Origin: JAQIBY01 sp034658655
GTDB lineage: Bacteria > Bacteroidota > Bacteroidia > Bacteroidales > ML635J-15
DNA length: 64,000 nt
NCBI GenBank assembly: GCA_034658655.1
Contig: JAYEFQ010000135.1
Span: 1-64,000 of the forward strand
Direction of reading: 5' to 3'
Shown here piece after piece: positions 42,733-51,013 of the stretch. The position numbers were made by a program, and so were the translations under genes. The notes under the pieces are model-generated. The model searched no databases, had not been told where the DNA came from, and was given only the letters and a program-made list of their open reading frames with translations. The number at the start of each line of letters is the position of its first letter. Within the stretch, counting starts at the first letter, position 1.

Positions 42733-43803
42733 ATGAATATGACAGATGCTGAGAAACCTAAACTGATTATTGATATGACAAAACTTGCAGATTTGTTCTG
42801 CGGATTGGGTCAGGTTTCTTTACATTATGCATTGAATTTATCTCCTGATATTCATGAGAAATTTCATCTTAACTTTTTGGTCAAACCAAATCAAAGAAAT
42901 GAATGGGGATATCCGGTAAATTTGATAAAAACAAACGTATTAAAACGTCATTTTTTAAAGGCAAATTCTAGATTTGATATATGGCATGCATTGCATCAGG
43001 ATTCTGTATTTGTCCCTGCTAAAGGGAAAGGCAAATATATTTTAACTATTCATGATTTGAATTTCTTGTCGGAAAAATCACCGGCTAAAGCAAAAAAACG
43101 ATTAGCTCGTTTGCAAAAAAAAGTAAATCGTGCGGATGCACTCTGCTTTATCTCTGAATTTGCAAAAACAAACGCAGCGGAACATTTGAATTTACAAAAC
43201 AAACCTGTTTCCGTGATATATAATGGTGTTCCTAAGCTGAGTGATGATATGACAAAACCGCAAACTGCTCCGAAACGAAAATTCCTTTTTAATCTCGGGG
43301 TTTTGATGCCGAAAAAAAATCATGAGGCCATTATTAATATGATGAAATATCTGCCGGATTATGATTTGTTGATTGGTGGTGGTGGAAGTTCCGATTATAA
43401 AAACTACTTAGCTCAATTAACACAGAAACTTGGATTGGAAAATCAGATTTATTTTGCAGGATACCTTAATGAAGCAGAAAAAAGCTGGGCTTATCATCAT
43501 GCCGAGGCTTTTGTTTTTCCGTCTTTAAATGAAGGCTTCGGATTACCAATTGTTGAGGCAATGTCTGCCGGATTACCGGTGTTTTGTTCCGATAAAACAA
43601 GTTTGCCCGAAATTGGAGGCTATTTTGCATCCTATTGGGAGCATTTTGATGCACAATACATGGCCGAAGTGCTTGTGAATGGAATGAAAAGCATTGCTGA
43701 AGCGCCTGATGCATCGCAACTTAAAGAATATGCAAGCCAGTTTTCTTGGGAGAAAAATGCGGCTGCTTACCAAACATTATATGCAAAGGTTTTGATGACG
43801 TAA
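42733..43803 (+). CDS. Glycosyltransferase family 4
   Basis: A 356-residue GT-B glycosyltransferase. The N-terminal half has MTKLADLFCGLGQVSLHYAL and YILTIHDLNFL. The C-terminal half has LFNLGVLMPKKNHEAIINMM, LIGGGGSSDYKNYL, IYFAGYLNEAEKSWAYHHAE and the donor-binding FPSLNEGFGLPIVEAMSAG near residue 265. It retains the EX7E pattern. It is cytosolic, without membrane segments. Start at 42733 or at the second Met at 42739. It is the third gene of the rel operon by spacing; sugar donor and acceptor unknown. Confidence 0.9.
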   Translation: MNMTDAEKPKLIIDMTKLADLFCGLGQVSLHYALNLSPDIHEKFHLNFLVKPNQRNEWGYPVNLIKTNVLKRHFLKANSRFDIWHALHQDSVFVPAKGKGKYILTIHDLNFLSEKSPAKAKKRLARLQKKVNRADALCFISEFAKTNAAEHLNLQNKPVSVIYNGVPKLSDDMTKPQTAPKRKFLFNLGVLMPKKNHEAIINMMKYLPDYDLLIGGGGSSDYKNYLAQLTQKLGLENQIYFAGYLNEAEKSWAYHHAEAFVFPSLNEGFGLPIVEAMSAGLPVFCSDKTSLPEIGGYFASYWEHFDAQYMAEVLVNGMKSIAEAPDASQLKEYASQFSWEKNAAAYQTLYAKVLMT

Positions 43804-43921
43804 TTTTCGGCTGAGCTTTTGAATGAGCACGTCTATGGTTCTGTCTAACAATATCTATTCTACAAAAAATGTAACTTACAAGAAATTTTACGAGCTTATT
43901 CTAATTTTGCTTCCGTGAATT

Positions 43922-44862
43922 TCATTTCAATCGTGCTAATATGGATTTTAGAGACATATATATATCTTCGTTTTCCGGGATTTGCCTGTATGCATATATC
44001 GACAATTCTGATTCATATTTCTCTGAAAGATCATCCCATATACTTTTAAAATCTGTTATTAATGGAGATTCAGACAAACTTTTATCGACCCAATTTCTCG
44101 GATTATCAAAAGCTAATCTGTCATGCTTTATTAACTCATTGAATGTAACATTAAAATCTGAGCTATTCAAGAACAAATGACATTCTTTATTCTGATATAG
44201 AAAATGCAAATCGTAAAAATGTCTTATTTTCTCAGACAAAGCCTGTCGATAGTTAGATGCATAGGAGAATCTGATAATGGATACAAGCTTTTCAAGCATG
44301 GTCTGCTTTTTATCCAAAACATTAATTTCAAACGAATGAAGTTTGTATTCATCCAAAAAGTTAGGTCTGTTTATTTCCTCGAGATATGAGCCAATCATAG
44401 GTTGAATACTGCGCGTTTCCGAAGGAAATGGCTTTGCAAAGGAACTGAGCTCTACAATAATCTGATTGTCAGTGCTGTTTATGGGTGACTCATAAGCATG
44501 TAAGGATTTTCGATAACGTGAACCTTTGCTTGAGACACCAGAATCAGTGATTTCAGTTAATTCTTTTGTAATTGTTTTTTAACATTTCTAATGAGCTCTT
44601 TAGTCTTGTTTGAAGTCATACTTCCTACGTCCTTAACCGCAAGGTCTATATCGGTTGAAAAGCGATCAATTAGTTTGTATGCTTTTGAAAGCGATGTTCC
44701 TCCCTTAAAAACAAGTTTGTTGTTATAGTCGCTTTCTGCAAGTTGACGGAGAATATATGACACCCAGTAATCTTTTTCAATGAAATGTTCAACAATTCCA
44801 AAGTGTACGGAGGCAGCCCGAATTGATTGTTCGAAGATTTTTGTGTTTTGATGTAAATTCAT
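43922..44862 (-). pseudogene. abiEii: AbiEii-type nucleotidyltransferase toxin, frameshifted
   Basis: Two adjacent minus-strand frames together make one AbiEii protein of about 310 residues. The first, 44862 down to 44557, holds VFKGGTSLSKAYKLIDRFST and DIDLAV, the nucleotidyltransferase GG-S and DxD motifs. It stops shortly after RNVKKQLQKN. The sequence continues in the -1 frame (ITKELTEITDSGVSSKGSRY) through to the stop at 43922, keeping the typical C-terminal helices (KLVSIIRFSY, KIRHFYDLHFLY). The break is at a run of six A near 44579, where one more A would restore the frame. It may be a true mutation or a sequencing error. The active-site half precedes the break. Confidence 0.85.
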
Positions 44863-45590
44863 GATTTTATGTTCCAGTTTTCAATTTGTTTACCGAGAGT
44901 TTCTGATATGCCCGGATAATCATATGTGGTAATCGGATTTAAACTATTAAGTAAGATTTTCCTATCCGGATTTACTTTAATAAAATCCAAAATACTTCCG
45001 AGCAATGCACGAGTAGCCGGAGGATATTTCTTTGACAAACGAGTCAGACTCCTCAGGTCTTCAATGTCCAAAGCTTTCAGCAAGGATGCAATTTGTTTAC
45101 ACGAATCTGCAATAGTAGTATCCGGAATATTTTTAATCGTGCGCATACAATCCAGCAATTGTAACAGGGGAATATTATTTTCGGTAATGACATTTTTTTG
45201 GCGAATAAACTTAATGACATAGATACCTCGCTTAAACGAGGGTCTTATTTCGTTTCTCCCAATTTGAATGGTATTACTCACCTGAGTGGTCAAACCCAGT
45301 TGATTGTAAATGCTGTATCCGGTTAAATAACCGATAAGCTTTACTCCGCTTTGAAGCAGATCCTTTACAACTTGTTGCTGCGGCGGATGCAAGTCGCCAA
45401 AAGGACTTTGCTCAGCTTTGTAATATCTACCCTTACTCAGCTTTTTGATTTTGTCTTTTTCAACAAGACGATTCAACGCTTTTATGATGGCTTCTTTACT
45501 TTTCACCACAGGGGTAAAATCTCCATAGGTGAAAATATAACCCTTTGGTAGCCTGTTAATGGTATCTGTAATAATATCAGTAGCTTTCAT
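44859..45590 (-). CDS. abiEi: AbiEi-type antitoxin (DUF6088-like)
   Basis: A 243-residue antitoxin. The N-terminal winged helix (ITDTINRLPKGYIFTYGDF, KEAIIKALNRLVEKDKIKKL, GRYYKAE) binds DNA; the rest (YLTGYSIYNQLGLTTQV, IYVIKFIRQKN, LLQLLDCMRTIKNIPD) is the AbiEi C-terminal region. It overlaps the toxin start by 4 nt (ATGA), the usual antitoxin-first order of type IV AbiE systems. A 10-bp inverted repeat upstream is probably its operator. Such systems give phage abortive infection and stabilise mobile regions. Confidence 0.85.
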   Translation of the reverse strand: MKATDIITDTINRLPKGYIFTYGDFTPVVKSKEAIIKALNRLVEKDKIKKLSKGRYYKAEQSPFGDLHPPQQQVVKDLLQSGVKLIGYLTGYSIYNQLGLTTQVSNTIQIGRNEIRPSFKRGIYVIKFIRQKNVITENNIPLLQLLDCMRTIKNIPDTTIADSCKQIASLLKALDIEDLRSLTRLSKKYPPATRALLGSILDFIKVNPDRKILLNSLNPITTYDYPGISETLGKQIENWNIKS

Positions 45591-45607
45591 ACTGTCCTGA
45601 TTTTCAA

Positions 45608-45651
45608 CAAAGATAGTAAAATGTCCAGTTTATTATAAAAAAAACTGGACA
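45608..45651 (-). promoter_or_regulatory. AbiE promoter with operator palindrome
   Basis: On the minus strand TATCTTTG (45608-45615) is a consensus -7 box 18 nt before the antitoxin ATG. Directly upstream, TGTCCAGTTT (45622-45631) and AAACTGGACA (45642-45651) form a perfect 10-bp inverted repeat around a 10-nt spacer covering the -33 region. AbiEi antitoxins repress their own promoters by binding inverted repeats, so this is the likely operator. Confidence 0.7.
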
Positions 45652-45717
45652 AATTTTGTTGTTAATATTTAATGATATTGTTGAAAATTTGTTCCTGATT
45701 GATTTGGAGTGATACCG

Positions 45718-45778
45718 AAGACATCCTAACTTTGCGTAGTTTTTTTTTAATTAAAACGCAGCAAAGTTAGGATGTCTT
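45718..45778. repeat. Perfect 18-bp inverted repeat with 25-nt T/A-rich loop
   Basis: AAGACATCCTAACTTTGC (45718-45735) and GCAAAGTTAGGATGTCTT (45761-45778) are exact reverse complements. It could be a strong bidirectional terminator or a mobile-element end. It lies between the AbiE promoter and the IS4-type remnant. Confidence 0.85.
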
Positions 45779-46012
45779 TTGACTTTTGTCCTTTTTATGC
45801 ACGAAAATAAGCGAAGCTCCTCCGGCTAAAATCCGCGAAAATAAAGATTGAGTTTGAAAACCTTGGTTGATTATGTGATAATCACTATTTGTGTAGGTTA
45901 TGTTGTTTAATTCAGACGTAAAAATGCACTTTCACACTTAGCATTTTTCTGTTTTTCAACAAAAACATTAACACCGGATACCCAGTACAATGTTAGCTCT
46001 ATTATTCAATTT
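45779..46012. other. Intergenic stretch upstream of the IS4 remnant
   Basis: No gene seen. A decayed repeat (ACGAAAATAAGCG and CGCGAAAATAAAG) occurs near 45802-45846. Part of it may be the lost 5' region of the transposase. Confidence 0.4.
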
Positions 46013-46481
46013 TTTATCAGGATAAAAGGAAACATGAAAATAAATGTCCCAGGGAAGGGTGATAAAAAGGCTTTCTGGCTTTTTAATAGCCTTCCACTGC
46101 ATAAAGCCATGCACTATCGAAAAATTGTTAAAGTTGGTAATAATTATGTTTTTCTTTCAGGAATGAAAATATTGGGGAAGGATAATAAAATCGATTTTGT
46201 AATTATAGCAACCTACCAGTGTAGCCCTGACACTCTATTAGTATAAGGACAGATGGTAAATTGAAACAATGTTCAAAGCCTTAAAATCAAGTGGTTTCAA
46301 TTTTGAAGTTACCCACCTTTCAGATACAGAAAGAATATCAAAACTCCTTTCGTTAGTGTGTATTGCATTTATCTGGGCTTATCGAGTGGGAATTTACAAA
46401 GATCAAAACATTGCTCATGCACTTTTATGCAATATTGAGCCTAACATTCAGATAATTACAAAAATTTTGTCATGTACTTAG
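46013..46481 (+). pseudogene. IS4-family transposase remnant
   Basis: The C-terminal third of an IS4-type transposase. One frame reads KAFWLFNSLPLHKAMHYRKI, KVGNNYVFLSGMKI and DFVIIATYQCSPDTLL. At about 46243 the frame shifts: the continuation YKDRW*IETMFKALKSSGF is in a second frame and has a TAA where relatives have Gln (RWQIETMFKAL). Then FVE-like THLSDTERISKLLSLVC and IWAYRVGIYKD follow to a stop at 46481. The first catalytic Asp region is missing, so it is dead. Confidence 0.82.
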
Positions 46482-46742
46482 CATCTTTTGTTTATTATTA
46501 GTTCGGATTGCCGCTAGTTTATTCAGAAAGAGGACTTTCCCAAATTTCCTTTCATAGATACGTACGTTTGCCAGTTGGCGGATACGGGGCTTTATGTTAT
46601 ATCACAAATGTAGGAAAATCCTATGGATGTACCAATTTACAATGTGGAAATATTAATCCGTAGATTCATCCAGCAAATACAACTTTAAAATTTTTTGGAC
46701 TGAACTTTTTATGTTTCAAAAAAAAACGAATTGTTTTTCTGT
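46482..46742. other. Intergenic stretch before dinB
   Basis: No gene seen. The A+T-rich sequence follows the transposase remnant; a short GTTTGCCAGTTGGCGGATAC patch near 46566 resembles repeat debris. Confidence 0.4.
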
Positions 46743-46795
46743 TTAATCAATAAAATGATTAAGTTGTAACCTTATAAATGATTAAAAATTAATCA
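46743..46795 (+). promoter_or_regulatory. Double palindrome upstream of dinB, candidate operator
   Basis: TTAATCA (46743-46749) with TGATTAA (46756-46762), and TGATTAA (46779-46785) with TTAATCA (46789-46795): four half-sites of one motif. The second palindrome ends 2 nt before the ATG. A repressor bound here would block transcription or initiation. It does not match the E. coli or Bacillus LexA boxes. Confidence 0.5.
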
Positions 46796-46797
46796 AA

Positions 46798-47940
46798 ATG
46801 CAGCGAGCAATTGTTCATATGGATTTGGACTCCTTTTTTGTTTCTGTCGAGCGACTGCAAAACAGACGCTTGAAAGATTTTCCGGTAATTGTCGGTGGCG
46901 GCTCTGATAGAGGCGTGGTTTCTGCTTGCAGTTACGAAGCCAGAAAATTTGGAGTGCATTCTGCCATGCCGATTAAATTGGCCAGACAATTATGTCCTGA
47001 TGCGACTTATATCCGTGGAGATATGGATGCCTACACTAAATATTCTCGTTTGGTTACGGATATTATTGCAGAAGATGCTCCGGTGTATGAAAAAGCCAGT
47101 ATTGATGAGCATTATCTTGATATTACCGGCATGGATAAGTTTTTTGGAAACCTGAAATGGACAAAGGAATTGCGCCAAAAAGTAATTCGCGAAAGCGGGC
47201 TCCCAATTTCGTTTGGATTATCTGTTAATAAAACAGTTTCCAAAATGGCAACCAACGAGTCAAAGCCCAATGGAGAGATGCAGGTTGACGAAAAGCATGT
47301 TCAATCTTTTATTCATCCGATGCCGATTCAGAAAATACCTATGATCGGAAAAAAGACATTTCAGGTTTTACGCTCTATGGGGGTTGCTGATATCGGGACA
47401 CTGTCTCGTATTCCTCCTGAAATGTTGATGAATTTAATGGGGAAAAATGGTTTGCAGCTTTGGAATAAAGCTAATGGTATTGATTTTTCTCCGGTTCGAC
47501 AATATTCTGAGCGAAAATCGATCGGAAGCGAACATACTTTTGATGTGGACAGCATGGATATTGCCAGAATGCGGGATTTGCTTGCCGGTATGGTTGAAAA
47601 ACTTGCCTATGAAATTCGTAAAGACGGGTGGGTAACTTCTGTAGTAACTGTCAAAATACGCTACGCAAATTTTGATACTTACAGCATGCAACGAAAAATC
47701 GCTTATACGACTTTTGATCACGAATTAATAAAGTTTTCTCACGATTTATTTGATGCATTGTACACCCGGCGAATGCGTATCCGATTGATTGGTGTGAAAT
47801 TTAGTGGTTTGGTTCGAGGCGTACAGCAATTGAGCTTGTTTGAGGACAGTTCGCGCATGGCTGAATTGTATTTGGCAATGGATAATATTCGGAAATTGTA
47901 TGGGAAGAAAGCGATTCGGAGAGCATTGTCTTTTCATTGA
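46798..47940 (+). CDS. dinB: DNA polymerase IV (Y family)
   Basis: A 380-residue translesion polymerase. The catalytic palm shows IVHMDLDSFFVSVE (first Asp pair near residues 8-10), VVSACSYEARKFGV near residue 45, and KASIDEHYLDITG (SIDE, near residue 103). A little-finger domain follows from about residue 240 (RKSIGSEHTFDVDSMD). It ends with LSLFEDSSRM near residue 345, which may be a clamp-binding motif. The dnaE-like gene starts 18 nt downstream on the same strand, a mutasome-like pairing. The ATG is preceded by a double palindrome. Confidence 0.94.
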   Translation: MQRAIVHMDLDSFFVSVERLQNRRLKDFPVIVGGGSDRGVVSACSYEARKFGVHSAMPIKLARQLCPDATYIRGDMDAYTKYSRLVTDIIAEDAPVYEKASIDEHYLDITGMDKFFGNLKWTKELRQKVIRESGLPISFGLSVNKTVSKMATNESKPNGEMQVDEKHVQSFIHPMPIQKIPMIGKKTFQVLRSMGVADIGTLSRIPPEMLMNLMGKNGLQLWNKANGIDFSPVRQYSERKSIGSEHTFDVDSMDIARMRDLLAGMVEKLAYEIRKDGWVTSVVTVKIRYANFDTYSMQRKIAYTTFDHELIKFSHDLFDALYTRRMRIRLIGVKFSGLVRGVQQLSLFEDSSRMAELYLAMDNIRKLYGKKAIRRALSFH

Positions 47941-47958
47941 TAAAAACTTTTGTTCCTG

Positions 47959-50910
47959 ATGTATTTGAATGCGCATACATATTATAGTTTACGTTATGGT
48001 ACCATGAGCCCCGAGCAATTGGTTAAAGGGGCAATTGCGCATAATATCGATCAGTTGGTACTTACTGATATCAACAATAGCAGTGCAATGCCTGATTTCG
48101 TGCGTCTTGCACGTGCCGAAGGACTGAAACCAATTGGCGGTATTGATTTTCGAAACGAAGACACTCAGCTTTTTATCGGCATTGCCCGAAATAAAGAAGG
48201 AATGCGGGAGTTAAACGAGTATCTCACACAGCATTTACTTGAAAAACGGAAATTTACAGAAGCTCCTCTTTGTGAAAATGCAGTTCTCGTGTATCCATTG
48301 GAGTCAGCACCTGAAAAGTCCTTGCGTGATAATGAGTATATCGGGGTGCGTCCGCATCAGGTGGCTTCACTTTTCACCTCTCCTTATCTGAAATTTCAAA
48401 GTAAATTGGTCATTTTGCATTCGCCTACAATTGAAAGTTCGGCAGACTATTCAATGCATTGCCATTTGCGAGCAATTGATCATAATATACTTTATTCTCG
48501 TTTAAAATCGAAAATGTGTGCACGTCCTGAAGACAGATTAGTAACTGATGCTCAGTTAAGAAAGCGCTTTCGTGGATACGATTTTATTGTCCGAAACACT
48601 TTGGATTTAATGGCACAATGTCATTTGGATTATGAGTTGAAAACTTCAAAAAACAAAGCAATATTTTCAATTAGTGTTGAGGATGACCTTGCGCTTTTGC
48701 GAAAATTAGCAAATGACGGATTGGAATATCGTTATTCAAATGCGAGTGATGCCATTCGCTCCCGTCTAAATCATGAATTGGGAATTATTGCAAAAATGCG
48801 ATTTGCTGCATATTTTCTGATTGCTTGGGATATTGTCAGATATTCGATGTCGCGTGGTTTTTATCATGTTGGGCGTGGGAGTGGAGCAAACAGTTTGGTG
48901 GCCTATTGTCTGAAAATTACAGATGTGGATCCTATTGAGTTGGATTTATATTTTGAGCGATTTTTAAATCCTAAACGTACATCGCCGCCCGATTTTGATA
49001 TTGATTATTCATGGAAAGATCGTAATGAAGTACGAGATTATGTGTTTAAGCGATATGGAGCGCGGCATACTGCTTTGTTGGGAACATTCAATACGTTTAA
49101 AACCCGCTCCGTTTTGAGAGAATTGGCTAAAGTTCAAGGATTGACAAAGGCAGAAATTGATGCATTTGCCTCTAATCCAAGGAAATATCGAAATGCGGAT
49201 GAAATCCATCGTAAAATTGCTGATATGGCAGTTCGTTTGTCAAATTTTCCCAATTTGAGAAGTGTGCATGCCGGCGGAATTTTAATTTCAGCAGAACCAT
49301 TAACCTATTATACCGCATTGGATTTGCCTCCATTGGGATTTCCTGTTACACAGTGGGATATGTATGTAGCTGAAGATTTGGGATATGAAAAATTTGATGT
49401 TTTGAGCCAACGTGGTATAGGACATGTGAAAGAAGCAGCAGAAATTGTATTGGAAACGCGCGGAAAGAAAATTGATGTGCATGATGTCAAACGCTTTAAA
49501 GCGGATAAGTTGGTGCAAAAGCGACTGTTTGAGGGCGAAACCATTGGTTGCTTTTACATTGAAAGTCCTGCTATGCGCGGCTTGCTCTCAAAACTTCGAT
49601 GCAGCGATTACATCACATTAGTTGCCGCTAGTTCAATTATTCGTCCCGGTGTTGCTCGTTCCGGCATGATGAAGGAGTATATTCGTCGCTTTCAGCATCC
49701 CGATAAGTTTGAATACTTGCATCCGGTAATGAAAGAGCAGTTGGAGGAAACCTATGGTGTGATGGTGTATCAGGAAGATGTCTTGAAAGTTTGTCATCAT
49801 TTTGCCGGATTGGATCTTGCCGATGCGGATATTTTGCGACGTGCAATGAGCGGAAAATTTCGTTCAAAAAAAGAGTTTCAACAGATTGTACAGCGCTTTT
49901 TCAGTAATTGCAGAAGTAGGGGATATTCCGAGCCGCTTATAAAGGAAGTGTGGCGACAGATTGAGTCGTTTGCCGGATATGCATTTTCAAAAGCACATTC
50001 CGCTTCTTATGCTGTGGAGAGTTTTCAGAGTTTGTATCTTAAGGCCTATTATCCGCTGGAGTTTATGGTGGCGGTAATTAATAATTTTGGAGGATTTTAT
50101 GAGTCGTGGGTGTATTTTAATGAAGCAAAACGCTTCGGTGCTGAGATTTTACCGCCTTGTGTGAACCGAAGTCGAATGACATCCCGACTGATTGACCAGC
50201 AAATTATTGTTGGGTTTGTACATGTGCAGCATTTGGAGCAGAAATTTGCTAAACGCATTGTGGATGAACGGAATGAACATGGGCGGTTTCAAAATATTTT
50301 CGATTTTATGCAACGGGTGCAAGCCGGTCTTGAGCAAGTGAGTTTGTTGATACGTGTTGGAGCATTTGCGTTTAGTCAGAAAACCAAAGCTGAATTACTT
50401 TGGGAATTGTACGGAAATGTAAAGCGAAAATCAGAGACTTTGGCGCAGGCAAAAACCTTGTTTAAACCTGCCCCGAGAAAATATGTATTGCCTGTATTGT
50501 CGCATTCTCCCTTGGAAGATGCATGGGATGAAATTAGTTTAATAGGGTTTCCAATAACACTTTCGTGGTTTGATTTGTTGGAGTATTCACTGAAGACAGA
50601 TATGCATGCCGGAATGTTGATAAAGCATATTGGGCGTATTGTTGAAATTCCTGCTTTATATATCACAATAAAGTATGTAAAAACGGTGAAAGGAGAAATT
50701 ATGTATTTTGCTGCGTGGGTTGATCAACAGGGAAATTATTTTGATACGGTTCATTTCCCTGACAGCTTGAAATTATATCCCTTTCGGGGAAAAGGTGTGT
50801 ATTTGGTTCGTGGTAAAGTGGTTGAGGAATTCGGGCATCCGTCGATTGAAGTACATGCCATGCGTAAATTAGAAATCAAACAGAATCCGAAAGGGGCATA
50901 TAGACAGTAG
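47959..50910 (+). CDS. DnaE-type DNA polymerase, short paralogue paired with DinB
   Basis: A 983-residue C-family polymerase, shorter than replicative DnaE (about 1160 or more). The catalytic aspartates are in SPPDFDIDYSWKDR near residue 343, with GRGSGANSLVAYCL upstream. Then come PGVARSGMMKEYI, YGVMVYQEDVLK, and YAFSKAHSASYA. The N-terminal PHP domain is degenerate: NAHTYYS in place of HxHYS and LTDINN in place of TDHxN, so PHP metal binding is probably lost. It resembles DnaE2/ImuC-type error-prone polymerases. The ATG at 47959 is used, over non-ATG codons just upstream. The TAG stop lies within a REP-like palindrome. Confidence 0.9.
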   Translation: MYLNAHTYYSLRYGTMSPEQLVKGAIAHNIDQLVLTDINNSSAMPDFVRLARAEGLKPIGGIDFRNEDTQLFIGIARNKEGMRELNEYLTQHLLEKRKFTEAPLCENAVLVYPLESAPEKSLRDNEYIGVRPHQVASLFTSPYLKFQSKLVILHSPTIESSADYSMHCHLRAIDHNILYSRLKSKMCARPEDRLVTDAQLRKRFRGYDFIVRNTLDLMAQCHLDYELKTSKNKAIFSISVEDDLALLRKLANDGLEYRYSNASDAIRSRLNHELGIIAKMRFAAYFLIAWDIVRYSMSRGFYHVGRGSGANSLVAYCLKITDVDPIELDLYFERFLNPKRTSPPDFDIDYSWKDRNEVRDYVFKRYGARHTALLGTFNTFKTRSVLRELAKVQGLTKAEIDAFASNPRKYRNADEIHRKIADMAVRLSNFPNLRSVHAGGILISAEPLTYYTALDLPPLGFPVTQWDMYVAEDLGYEKFDVLSQRGIGHVKEAAEIVLETRGKKIDVHDVKRFKADKLVQKRLFEGETIGCFYIESPAMRGLLSKLRCSDYITLVAASSIIRPGVARSGMMKEYIRRFQHPDKFEYLHPVMKEQLEETYGVMVYQEDVLKVCHHFAGLDLADADILRRAMSGKFRSKKEFQQIVQRFFSNCRSRGYSEPLIKEVWRQIESFAGYAFSKAHSASYAVESFQSLYLKAYYPLEFMVAVINNFGGFYESWVYFNEAKRFGAEILPPCVNRSRMTSRLIDQQIIVGFVHVQHLEQKFAKRIVDERNEHGRFQNIFDFMQRVQAGLEQVSLLIRVGAFAFSQKTKAELLWELYGNVKRKSETLAQAKTLFKPAPRKYVLPVLSHSPLEDAWDEISLIGFPITLSWFDLLEYSLKTDMHAGMLIKHIGRIVEIPALYITIKYVKTVKGEIMYFAAWVDQQGNYFDTVHFPDSLKLYPFRGKGVYLVRGKVVEEFGHPSIEVHAMRKLEIKQNPKGAYRQ

Positions 50911-50992
50911 AAACGCACGGCCAATATATCGTAATACATCGTAGAGACGCACGGCCGTGCGCCTCTACGGTGTATAGGCCGTGCGTTTCTAC
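50907..50992. repeat. REP-like nested palindrome
   Basis: GTAGAAACGCACGGCC (50907-50922) and its exact reverse complement (50977-50992) enclose a second, 28-nt palindrome (50941-50968: GTAGAGACGCACGGCC then GTGCGCCTCTAC). The GTAGAGACGCACGGCC motif is a common dispersed repeat in several bacterial phyla. The first four bases provide the dnaE stop codon. Confidence 0.85.
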
Positions 50993-51013
50993 TGTGTATT
51001 GGAAATAATAGGT

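Noticed and set aside
44570..44590. Programmed -1 frameshift in the AbiEii gene
   Set aside because: The A-run is not in the phase of a standard X-XXY-YYZ slippery site, and AbiEii toxins are normally single-frame; mutation or sequencing error is simpler.
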